Positions 55,812-64,000 of a stretch of DNA of 64,000 nucleotides are shown piece by piece; the first letter of the stretch is position 1, and every line of letters begins with the position of its first letter. This stretch comes from an uncultured Pseudomonadales bacterium (GTDB lineage: Bacteria; Pseudomonadota; Gammaproteobacteria; Pseudomonadales; Pseudohongiellaceae), in contig CALTDI010000021.1 of NCBI GenBank assembly GCA_943842505.1, forward strand, positions 25,722 through 89,721. The letters are read 5' to 3'. The translations under genes and the position numbers were made by a program. The notes under the pieces were generated by a model. The model saw only the letters and a program-made list of their open reading frames with translations, was not told the DNA's origin and did not search any database.

Positions 55812-56522
55812 ATGTCTACAAACAAGTCAATTAGCATAGTCATGCCCGTGCGCAACGAGGCAGGGTGCATCGCGGCCCAGCTGCAGCGCCTGCAGGCCTA
55901 TCGACGCCGTGGGCATGAGCTTATCGTCGTAGATGGGGGCAGCACTGATGATACGGTTCAACTGACCGCAGGCCTGGTTGATAGCTGTGAAAGCGGCGAG
56001 AGCGGGCGTAGCAGGCAGATGAATCAGGGGGCCGCTAGTGCTGAGGCCGATGTGCTGCTATTCCTCCACGCCGATACTGAGCTTCCTGAGGATGCGGATC
56101 AACTTATAATCGAGGCCCTTGCAGCGCAGAGCAGCCGCTGGGGCTGGTTCGACGTGCGCCTCAGCAACTCAGGGCTTCCATATCGCGTGGTGGCGGGGAT
56201 GATGAACCTGCGCTCGCGGCTCACCTCGGTGTGCACGGGGGATCAGGCTCTGTTCGTCGAGAGGGCGCTATTTGAGGAGCTTGGTGGCTTTCCAGCGCTG
56301 GAGCTGATGGAGGATATCGCTCTGAGCAAGGTGCTGCGACGCGCGTGTAAGGCAGGGGCTAGGCCGGCGCGGCCCAATGGCGTGGCGGTGACGTCCAGCA
56401 GAAGATGGGAGCAGAATGGGCTGCTGGCGACGATACTGCTGATGTGGAAGCTACGATTGCTCTATTTCTTCGGTATTAAGCCCTCAAATCTTGTCAGGAT
56501 GTACTATCCACGTCATGACTGA
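55812..56522 (+). CDS. TIGR04283-type family 2 glycosyltransferase
   Basis: SIVMPVRNEAGCIAAQLQRLQAYRRRGHELIVVDGGSTDDT...GRSRQMNQGA...LLFLHADTELP. Confidence 0.88.
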   Translation: MSTNKSISIVMPVRNEAGCIAAQLQRLQAYRRRGHELIVVDGGSTDDTVQLTAGLVDSCESGESGRSRQMNQGAASAEADVLLFLHADTELPEDADQLIIEALAAQSSRWGWFDVRLSNSGLPYRVVAGMMNLRSRLTSVCTGDQALFVERALFEELGGFPALELMEDIALSKVLRRACKAGARPARPNGVAVTSSRRWEQNGLLATILLMWKLRLLYFFGIKPSNLVRMYYPRHD

Positions 56523-57174
56523 GCAGGCAACTTCAAATTCCCAATTGCGCCCCCGAATCGCCGTCTTCGCCCGGGAACCGCTTCTTGGCCATGTTAAGTC
56601 TCGCCTGGCCGACGAGATCGGTGAGACCTCAGCGCTGGCTGTGTACAGGGCGATGCTGGCTAGGGTGACTGGGCTGCTAGGCAGCGGTGAGATTGCAGAA
56701 TGGGATCTGTGGGTAACCTCGAATACTTCTCATAAAGACTTTATAACTAATTGTAATAAAACAAATATATATCCTCAGGAGGGCGCGGATCTAGGTGCCA
56801 AGATGAGCCGAACCATAGAGCTGACCCTACAGCGCAATGATGCGAATGCAGCTGTAGTGATAGGCACGGACTGCCCGGCGCTGACTGCCGACTATCTGCA
56901 GCAAGCCCTGGATGCCCTGATCTCGGGCGTCGATGTGGTGCTGGGGCCTGCGGAGGACGGGGGCTATGTGCTGATTGGCATGGATCAGCCTCACCCGGCG
57001 CTGTTTTCCGGTATCGATTGGGGTACGGACCGGGTAATGGCCCAGACACTCGAGGCCATAGGCGCTTGCGGCCTGAGTTATCAGTTGCTGGACACACTAT
57101 GGGACGTCGATAGGCCTGAAGACCTGAAGCGGCTGCGGCTATTGAAGCCGCCGTTAGACTGGGATGAAGGCTAG
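56491..57174 (+). CDS. TIGR04282/DUF2064-type glycosyltransferase
   Basis: IAVFAREPLLGHVKSRLADEIGETSALAVYRAML...IGTDCPALTADYLQQALDAL...LGPAEDGGYVLIGM; coupled to the preceding gene (Met near 56515 likely start). Confidence 0.88.
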   Translation: MSGCTIHVMTEQATSNSQLRPRIAVFAREPLLGHVKSRLADEIGETSALAVYRAMLARVTGLLGSGEIAEWDLWVTSNTSHKDFITNCNKTNIYPQEGADLGAKMSRTIELTLQRNDANAAVVIGTDCPALTADYLQQALDALISGVDVVLGPAEDGGYVLIGMDQPHPALFSGIDWGTDRVMAQTLEAIGACGLSYQLLDTLWDVDRPEDLKRLRLLKPPLDWDEG

Positions 57175-57265
57175 GAAAGGCCTGGTTACTTGAAACAGGG
57201 GTTAGTTGAAGGCCCGATCAACAGATAGATAGGCTGTCAGATAGTTGGCTAGTTAGATAGCTAGT

Positions 57266-57340
57266 AGACAGTTAGACAGTTAGACAGTTAGACAGTTAGA
57301 CAGTTAGACAGTTAGACAGTTAGACAGTTAGACAGTTAGA
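57266..57340. repeat. 8-bp tandem repeat, 9 perfect copies plus 3 nt
   Basis: (AGACAGTT)x9 at 57266-57337, then AGA; flanked by degenerate copies (57238-57265). Confidence 0.97.
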
Positions 57341-57407
57341 TAGGTCGATAGAAAGAAACCTAGATTGGAAGATAGTCTAGATAGTCTTGATTTGAAGATA
57401 GGGGCGA

Positions 57408-57719
57408 TCAGTCCCTATCGAGAGAGGCTTCCAGCTCCATCAGCTTTTCAGCTAGCCGGTCGGAGTCTACTTTATAGTCCCCATTGAAGATGCGGCGGTG
57501 CAGGGATACGACCTTTGTGGCATTGATCGTAGGCAGTTCATCCAGAGCCGCACGCAGCTCATCGAGATCTATAGCAGGCTCAGCCTGCTGCTTATCCCTC
57601 TGCCTATCTCTTAGCAGGCTTGTGACCACCGATCTAACTGTTTCCTGATTCAATCTCTGCTGGTTGCCAGAGGTCTTGGATGTTGGAGTCTCTTTTTTCA
57701 CAGGCGCAATTCTTCTCAA
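57408..57719 (-). CDS. flgM: Anti-sigma-28 factor FlgM
   Basis: C-terminal LPTINATKVVSLHRRIFNGDYKVDSDRLAEKLMELEASL is typical of FlgM. Confidence 0.82.
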   Translation of the reverse strand: MRRIAPVKKETPTSKTSGNQQRLNQETVRSVVTSLLRDRQRDKQQAEPAIDLDELRAALDELPTINATKVVSLHRRIFNGDYKVDSDRLAEKLMELEASLDRD

Positions 57720-58170
57720 TCCCTGATGGTAGCGGTTATTTCCCTAATCAATATCGTCTAGTAAGGCGGTTGGGTGTCTTAGAGGCGTGCTCTACTCACC
57801 ACTACCTGGGTCTGTCTACTGGCCGAATCTTAGTCTAATTCCGGGCTGGATCAGCTGCGGGTCTATCCTATAACGACAGCTGAATTGATATCTTTAAGAG
57901 GGCTAACGAAACGGCTACGGGCAGGATCGACGGGCGTCTGATTCGTAAAAATACTCTATAACTTATTGTAAAAAAACAAGATTTTATTCGGCGAAGAACT
58001 GTTGGGCCTGCTGCTTTTGATTCCAGCGTAGTGTTCACTACGGCTTAATCGTAGAAAATTCCATGGCCATTTTTCGCAAAAATTGTTGAATAAATTTTCA
58101 TTTCTGCGGCCAGGCTGCCTGTAGGCGAAGGTGCTAGCCTTTAAATCGCTAAGGCTTGCGGGGCGCTACT

Positions 58171-58668
58171 CTAGTCGATAGCGATCACGGCATTTCCATA
58201 GGCCTCGATGAACTCACTCGGCATTCTTGTCGCCTTGCCACTGCTGAGAGTCACGCAGATTACCTGCCAGTGGCCGCGCAGCACGGTCTTACCCGTGGCG
58301 ACGTTAATCATCTGAAAGCGTCGCTCTAGACGTAGCTTCCTATCGCAGGCGGTTATCCAGGTGCCGATTCTCAACTCCTCATTCTCGAAGGTAGGCAGAT
58401 AGTACTCGTAGCTCGCCTTGTGTATGGCAACGCCACGATCCAGCCGCTGATAGTCTGCAACCGTCAGGCCAAGAGACTGGGAATGACTCCACGCGCATTG
58501 CTCGCACCACACCACATAACAGGCGTTATTCGCATGGCCCATGCCGTCTATATCTGCCTCGGCTATCTGAATTGTGTGCACGTGAGGATCGGGATAGTCC
58601 CAATCGAACTGCGGATTAGTCATGTTCTGGTAGTGTTCCCGTTTCTTATTCGGTCTCAATGCGGCCAT
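58171..58668 (-). CDS. Acyl-CoA thioesterase (hotdog fold, 4HBT/YbgC-like)
   Basis: HTIQIAEADIDGMGHANNACYVVWCEQCAWSHSQSLGL...RGVAIHKASYEYYLPTFENEELRIGTWI. Confidence 0.88.
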   Translation of the reverse strand: MAALRPNKKREHYQNMTNPQFDWDYPDPHVHTIQIAEADIDGMGHANNACYVVWCEQCAWSHSQSLGLTVADYQRLDRGVAIHKASYEYYLPTFENEELRIGTWITACDRKLRLERRFQMINVATGKTVLRGHWQVICVTLSSGKATRMPSEFIEAYGNAVIAID

Positions 58669-59250
58669 TATTCCACATTTAGTTGAGATCCGATCACGCT
58701 ATATTGACCCAGACATTAGGCTTCAGCTGCTCAGGTCTGTCATTTCCACGACTTTTTGAGAACCGGTTCACAAATGTGGTGTGATGTGGGTCGCTGAACT
58801 GAAACACGCTGTGCACTATGCTAACAAACCCAAACCCCAATAATTGTGGGAAAGCGAAAACCAGATCTGAAAAGTTGCTCAGCAACTAGGTGGACGCTAG
58901 ATAACAAGGCGGTTCTGGGGCGGTGCTCCAGATATTTGCCCGCGACTACCCGTAGTTTTATCGACTTTTAGAGCAGACAACATCACTCTTAAAGCCTGAG
59001 TGCGTTATGCCCGGTCACAATGGGGCGGCTGCAGTGCGGCTCAAGTGCGGTTCCAGATAGTAGAGCGAGTTTTGTGTATTTTGATCGTGATCGTGATCGC
59101 GATTAGCTGGCTAGAGGCAGAATGATTTGTAAGAATAGTCCTTATCTCTAGACTGGACTGCATTTGTATTCACGGTTGGCGGCTATATCATTTAAGCCTT
59201 CAGGCAGTGCGCACAGCCAGTGTGCACAGCTAAATACCAAAGAGAATAAT

Positions 59251-60249
59251 ATGCATGCTGTAATCGAAAATTCAGATTCGGGCTTCTTCGGGTATTGGGA
59301 TAAGTTGTATGCAAATGATCCGGTGCAAAACCCGATCTATATGCAGCAGCGTGCCGACTCGCTAAAAATCGAAGACAGCGCTGCTCAGTTTACCGATCGA
59401 TCTTTTCTCGTCATGGCGTCAGAAGAGCCCGTGTTTGGCTGCAGCCTTACACTGCATCTCGATGAGCAGGGTAGAAAATGCATCGGTTACTTTGGTCGCG
59501 AAGCCTCCAGTCATATTAATCAATCCTCGATACAGGTCCCAACAAACAATTTTCGACCAGAAGTCGTTCGGTTGCTGCAGGCGCACATCGGTCAACTCAT
59601 CGAAGAGATTCAACCTCACTCTATAGAATATTTGGATCCGGTGTGTTGTGGAGTAATGTCTCCCATAACACAGGTGCTACTTAACCACGGTGGCAGGCCG
59701 GTTCCGCAGCGATCGCAGCTTATAGATATTTCTATCGCCGGGCGCGAGCTCCATCGCAATATGTCCAAGCGCTGTCGCGGCATGGTTGAGTGGGGAAGGC
59801 GGCACCTGGATATAGAGATCGTCCATAGTGGTTGCTTCGATGTTTCGACTAGCGATCATCCTCTTAGCAGTAATCTAGAAAAAGTTTTTACCGATAACGA
59901 TAAATTTATCTATGAGTCGCTTGTAAAAAGAGGGAACGGATTCTTAATGCAGGGCCGCTATAAAAATGAGTTGGTTGCCAGCAGTTTATTCGTTCACAAC
60001 AATAAGACCTGTCATCAGGTGTTTGCCGAAAATAAATCCGGCTCTTTAGACCGCCCGGTGCTGCATGCTCTGATCTGGGAGGCAATGCTTCACAGCAAGC
60101 GCGCGAGTTGCAGTCAATTCGATTTTGGTAGCACCGCTATCTGGTCGTCGAGCAAAAATAGCGTAAAACCCGATGATTTTAACGCGTCGAGTTTCGGTGG
60201 CGAGCGCCATGTCCAATTAAGAACTACCCTCAAGCGCGCTGCTGACTGA
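59251..60249 (+). CDS. FemAB/GNAT-like acyltransferase-fold protein
   Basis: MHAVIENSDSGFFGYWDKLYANDPVQNPIYMQQR...NMSKRCRGMVEWGRRHLDIEI...GNGFLMQGRYKNELVASSLFVHNNKTCHQVFAENK; start placed at 59251 rather than the upstream 59164. Confidence 0.65.
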   Translation: MHAVIENSDSGFFGYWDKLYANDPVQNPIYMQQRADSLKIEDSAAQFTDRSFLVMASEEPVFGCSLTLHLDEQGRKCIGYFGREASSHINQSSIQVPTNNFRPEVVRLLQAHIGQLIEEIQPHSIEYLDPVCCGVMSPITQVLLNHGGRPVPQRSQLIDISIAGRELHRNMSKRCRGMVEWGRRHLDIEIVHSGCFDVSTSDHPLSSNLEKVFTDNDKFIYESLVKRGNGFLMQGRYKNELVASSLFVHNNKTCHQVFAENKSGSLDRPVLHALIWEAMLHSKRASCSQFDFGSTAIWSSSKNSVKPDDFNASSFGGERHVQLRTTLKRAAD

Positions 60250-60463
60250 TCTGCTATTCCTGTTTCTATTTCTGTTCTTGTCCGTCTCCGTCTCCTATCC
60301 GTCTCCCTATCCAGCAAGCAACTTCCTGCCTTAGATTTCTTCCCTGACGATTAGCTCAGAATACCCGGCGTGGGCGTTTGACTAATGCCGGTTGAGCGGG
60401 TCTAATTGAGTGGCATGCAGCGCAAAACCCATCCTCTAATTCTCGGACTAGAATCGATCATAA

Positions 60464-62116
60464 ATGATTGAAAACGCCCAAATTCTTCTGATCGCCGATG
60501 ACCAAGACTTGAGCAAACACCTGGAGACCGTTCTCGAGTTTCTGGGGGAGTCGATTACCGTCTGCAATAGTGCGGCCTGGGTAAAGCAGGTAGAAGAGAG
60601 CGCTTTTAAGAGTTCGCAGTTTTGTGCGGCGATCGTTGCCCAATGCGATAAGCAAGACTCGGTCGTGGTGATTCAGGAACTTCACGCCTGGGAGAAAGGT
60701 CTGCCTTTCATTCTGGTAGGCGAGCATAGTCTGGAGACGATCACAGATTCACAACTGCTAGCCTGCATTACCGCCCAATTGCCAGAGCGATTGAATTATC
60801 AACCGCTGCTGGATGCCCTGCATAAAGCAAAGCTGTTTCATGAACACTTCAATCGCCTGCGCGATTTTGATGGCGTGCGCGACTTTACGATGTTTCGCTC
60901 TCTTGTTGGTGAAAGCGACGCCCTGCAGAAAGTGCGCTATATGATGGGGCAGGTCGCCAGCAAGGAAGTGAGTGTCTTGATTACCGGGGAGTCGGGTACC
61001 GGTAAAGAGGTGGTTGCGAGAAATCTACATCTGAACTCGCATCGCTCGGACAAGCCCTTCATCCCAATTAACTGTGGCGCGATACCGCGGGAGCTTTTAG
61101 AGAGCGAATTGTTCGGTCATGAGAAAGGTGCCTTCACCGGTGCAATTGCCTCGCGGGCGGGGCGCTTCGAACTGGCCGACGGTGGCACGCTTTTTCTCGA
61201 TGAGATTGGTGACATGCCGCTTAGCATGCAGGTGAAGTTGTTACGAGTTCTGCAAGAGCGCAGCTTCGAGCGCGTGGGCGGGGTGAATACGCTGCAGTCC
61301 GATGTCAGGATTCTGGCGGCGACCCACAAAGACCTGGAAGAGATGATAGCGAGCGGCGAGTTTAGACAGGATCTCTACTACCGAATTAATGTGTTTCCAA
61401 TCGAGATGCCATCCCTGCGCGAGCGTCCCGAAGACATACCCCTGTTACTCAACGAATTGATCACCATCATGGAGTCTGAGAGCCGCGGCTCGGTGCGTTT
61501 TAATTCTGCCGCGATCAAGACGCTGCGTGACTACGATTGGCCGGGTAATGTGCGGGAGCTGGCAAACCTTGTCGAGCGCATGGCCATTCTCTATCCCCAT
61601 GGCATAGTCGGTGTTGGCGACTTGCCAGAAAAATTTCGGCAGAAAGTGGATGCCACGTTAGCCGGCGGTTCTCCAGTTTCTTCTGATCAATCCCCGCAGG
61701 ATTCTAGCGTGGTTCCTCTGCCCAGGCGTTCGGGTCAGTTCGAGGCAGCTGCTGCTGACTCAACCAACGGACTGTTACCCTTAAGCGGTATAGACCTAAA
61801 AGAGTATCTTTCCAACTTGGAGAAGGACCTGATCGAGAAGGCGCTAAGCGATAGCGGCGGCATAGTAGCGCGAGCCGCCGATAGGCTGCAGCTTGGCAGA
61901 ACCACCCTGGTTGAGAAGATGCGAAAGTATAATCTGCAGAAATCCCAGGAGTTGGAGACTCAGCAGCAGTCTGAGCTTGGCGAAGGTGAGGGTGGAGCAG
62001 CAGGTGAAGGTAAAAGAGCAGGAGAAGGAGACAGGGAAGGAGGCAGAGAAGGAAACAGAGAAGAAGTTGCCAAGTCGGCAGATGTCATAGACGGGAACAA
62101 GACCGCCTCAAACTAG
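60464..62116 (+). CDS. FleQ/FlrA-like sigma54-dependent transcriptional regulator
   Basis: FleQ-type N-terminus (ILLIADDQDLSKHLETVLEFLGESITVCNSAAW), AAA+ domain (GESGTGKEVVARNLH, GAFTGAI), HTH_8; low-complexity G/E/R tail. Confidence 0.88.
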   Translation: MIENAQILLIADDQDLSKHLETVLEFLGESITVCNSAAWVKQVEESAFKSSQFCAAIVAQCDKQDSVVVIQELHAWEKGLPFILVGEHSLETITDSQLLACITAQLPERLNYQPLLDALHKAKLFHEHFNRLRDFDGVRDFTMFRSLVGESDALQKVRYMMGQVASKEVSVLITGESGTGKEVVARNLHLNSHRSDKPFIPINCGAIPRELLESELFGHEKGAFTGAIASRAGRFELADGGTLFLDEIGDMPLSMQVKLLRVLQERSFERVGGVNTLQSDVRILAATHKDLEEMIASGEFRQDLYYRINVFPIEMPSLRERPEDIPLLLNELITIMESESRGSVRFNSAAIKTLRDYDWPGNVRELANLVERMAILYPHGIVGVGDLPEKFRQKVDATLAGGSPVSSDQSPQDSSVVPLPRRSGQFEAAAADSTNGLLPLSGIDLKEYLSNLEKDLIEKALSDSGGIVARAADRLQLGRTTLVEKMRKYNLQKSQELETQQQSELGEGEGGAAGEGKRAGEGDREGGREGNREEVAKSADVIDGNKTASN

Positions 62117-62117
62117 G

Positions 62118-62855
62118 CTAGTCATTCGCCTCGATTTTCACGCCCCCTAACACCGCAGATTTCAATTCCAGTTCGATGCGCAGGCCAGAGTTGTTTAGCT
62201 GCTCCATGCGCACCAGTAGAAAATTCCAATCTGTCGCAAGCCAGATCTCGGTTACTCGTTCATCCGAGGCGTCCCGCACTCGTTCCAGCTTTACGGTAGT
62301 TAACTCACCTATTGGAGTGCTGAGAACCTCATTACCCGCGCGGCGGTATTCGTGAGTCTCTATCTCGTCGCCATCTATTATCTCGAATGAAAGGTTCGAT
62401 TCGATGCCCATATCAGCGATCAGTGCCTGTCTTATGGCGGTTTGGTAACTCAGCTCGTCCATGACGCCGCTGTGCAGTGGTATCTGCCAGCTCTCATCGT
62501 CTTCGCTGCTCATCGCCAGTGCAGCATCCCAGTTGAAGGCGATGGCATGGCTGGCGCGGCTGACGCCGGTGAGAGTATAGGAGTAGTTCTGGGGTTGGAT
62601 CTGATCATCCACTAGTTCGAATGTGCTGAGCTGATTCATTCGGGCAAGAGTCTGCCCGACAAGGCTAGCCTCCAATGAGTTGCTTAACTCATATGAATTC
62701 GCGCCGGTCTTTGTGAGGCTGCGGGTGCCGGTGGCGGCCAGGCCATTGGCGCTGGCCTCATAGGTCGCGGAGTACTCTGTTAGTGGTGTGGATTGTGAAT
62801 GGCTAGCGCTGTTGAAACCCAGCACTAAAACGGCGGCTAGTACGGCATTGTTCAT
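62118..62855 (-). CDS. DUF3108-type secreted protein
   Basis: Signal peptide; TEYSATYEASANGLAATGTRSLTKTGANSYELSNSLEA...; adjacent to purN as often seen in Gammaproteobacteria. Confidence 0.85.
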   Translation of the reverse strand: MNNAVLAAVLVLGFNSASHSQSTPLTEYSATYEASANGLAATGTRSLTKTGANSYELSNSLEASLVGQTLARMNQLSTFELVDDQIQPQNYSYTLTGVSRASHAIAFNWDAALAMSSEDDESWQIPLHSGVMDELSYQTAIRQALIADMGIESNLSFEIIDGDEIETHEYRRAGNEVLSTPIGELTTVKLERVRDASDERVTEIWLATDWNFLLVRMEQLNNSGLRIELELKSAVLGGVKIEAND

Positions 62856-62857
62856 GA

Positions 62858-63502
62858 TTAGCTCAGTCGCTCGCCGGATTCGGGAAGCAGGCGTTCGTTC
62901 AGGTAGGCGTCGTTCCCATCGAGGCGTAACCGGCCATCGGCGAACCAGGAAACTACCGTAGGATAAAGGATATGCTCCTTCTGATGGATCTTCTCGGCGA
63001 GGCTGTCGGCATCGTCAGACGGCTCTATAGCGATAGCTTCCTGTGCGATGACCGGGCCGCCATCGAGTTCTTCGGTTACGAAGTGTACGGAAACACCGTG
63101 TTGCTTTTCTCCGGCATCGAGAACCCGCTGATGAGTGTTAGTACCCGGGTAGGCCGGTAGCAAGGAGGGGTGAATATTGAGAATGCGGCCCTGATAGTGT
63201 TTGACGAAATCGGCGCCAAGAATGCGCATGAAGCCGGCGAGAACGATAAGGCCGGGATTGTATTCGTCTATTGCCTTGGTGAGTGCGTTATCGAATAGAT
63301 CGCGACTGGCGTACTGCTTGTGGTCTATTACCTGCGTAGCAATATTGCTCTGCTGCGCTCTGATTAATCCATAGGCGTCAGCCTTGTTAGAGATGACGCC
63401 GCTGATTCTATAGTTGCCATTGGCGCTGTTGTCCATGATGGCTTGTAGATTGCTTCCGTTACCGGAGATTAAGACAACTATTGAGCGATGATTGTTGTGC
63501 AT
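62858..63502 (-). CDS. purN: Phosphoribosylglycinamide formyltransferase
   Basis: IVVLISGNGSNLQAIMDNSANGNYRISGVISNKADAYGL...LAGFMRILGADFVKHYQGRILNIHPSLLPAYPG. Confidence 0.98.
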   Translation of the reverse strand: MHNNHRSIVVLISGNGSNLQAIMDNSANGNYRISGVISNKADAYGLIRAQQSNIATQVIDHKQYASRDLFDNALTKAIDEYNPGLIVLAGFMRILGADFVKHYQGRILNIHPSLLPAYPGTNTHQRVLDAGEKQHGVSVHFVTEELDGGPVIAQEAIAIEPSDDADSLAEKIHQKEHILYPTVVSWFADGRLRLDGNDAYLNERLLPESGERLS

Positions 63503-63520
63503 CTCGTAGTCTGTTCGTCT

Positions 63521-64000
63521 CTAGAGCATGACTACTGAGGCGTCGTCGGCAGTCTCGCGACTGGCTACGCTGCCTAGCAGAAAAGCCTGCTGCGATTCTT
63601 TGTTGAGAATCTCCAGTGCCAGCTCTGTCTGCTGCTGTGACACACAGAGAATCATGCCGATGCCGCAGTTGAATGTTCTTAGCATCTCGGATTCGGCGAC
63701 GTTGCCGTTCTCCTGCAGCCATTTAAAAATCTCTGGTCTGTCCCAGGCATCGGCTCTAATCTGCGCCTGCGCGTCTTCGGGCAATACCCGCGGCAGGTTC
63801 TCGGTAATGCCGCCACCGGTAATATGAGCAAGTGCATGGAGGTCGACGGACTCGGCCAAGGCGGCAATGGTCTTTACGTAGATCTTCGTGGGTTCCAGCA
63901 GGGTGTCCCCCAGAGTGCTATCGCCAAACGCCTGGTCGAGCCTGGCGCCACTGACTTCGATGATCTTGCGGATCAGTGAGTAGCCGTTGGAGTGTGGGCC
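63521..64000 (-). CDS. purM: Phosphoribosylformylglycinamidine cyclo-ligase, 5' end truncated by window edge
   Basis: Reverse-strand reading from the edge GPHSNGYSLIRKIIEVSGARLDQAFGDSTLGDTLLEPTKIYVKTIAALAESVDLHALAHITGGGITENLPRVLP. Confidence 0.95.
   Translation of the reverse strand, partial: GPHSNGYSLIRKIIEVSGARLDQAFGDSTLGDTLLEPTKIYVKTIAALAESVDLHALAHITGGGITENLPRVLPEDAQAQIRADAWDRPEIFKWLQENGNVAESEMLRTFNCGIGMILCVSQQQTELALEILNKESQQAFLLGSVASRETADDASVVML

Noticed and set aside
57266-57340. Possible CRISPR array
   Set aside because: Uninterrupted 8-bp units with no spacers; a simple tandem repeat. No cas genes in the window.
59082-59103. GATC-rich repeat TGATCG x3 as a possible SeqA/Dam cluster or origin element
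   Set aside because: Only three units and no DnaA boxes or replication genes nearby; likely a small simple repeat.

Overview
The window is a gammaproteobacterial chromosome segment, judged from gene content and order. Positions 1-43.8 kb are mostly conserved housekeeping genes: dapE(partial)-dapD-arsC/yffB-glnD-map on the minus strand; rpsB-tsf-pyrH-frr-uppS-cdsA-dxr-rseP-bamA-skp-lpxD-fabZ-lpxA-lpxB-rnhB-dnaE-accA-tilS-pyrG-kdsA-eno-ftsB-ispD-ispF-truD-pcm-(DUF368)-nlpD on plus; fdxA-mutS on minus; cinA-[small SOS-box ORF]-recA-recX on plus. Positions 43.8-62 kb are more accessory: a beta-barrel / blue-copper-like / HAMP-nucleotide-cyclase cluster, a DUF1015 protein, hsp20, a decayed polysaccharide locus (ugd and glycosyltransferase remnants), malonyl-CoA decarboxylase, a membrane-tethered wHTH protein, an AP2-like protein, a TIGR04283/TIGR04282 pair, flgM, a thioesterase, a FemAB/GNAT-like protein and a FleQ-like regulator. 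The right edge holds DUF3108, purN and purM(partial) on minus. Main points for follow-up: (i) two LexA-type boxes upstream of a small ORF with a FlgM-like C-terminus just before recA; (ii) rpoS absent from the usual nlpD-rpoS-fdxA position, with a 15-bp tandem repeat at the nlpD stop codon; (iii) mutS split by one extra base in a homopolymer, alongside other frameshifted genes; (iv) recurrent tandem-repeat or purine/pyrimidine low-complexity tracts right after stop codons; (v) a putative copper-protein/beta-barrel/cyclase module. All calls come from reading the sequence and supplied ORFs; no database search was run.
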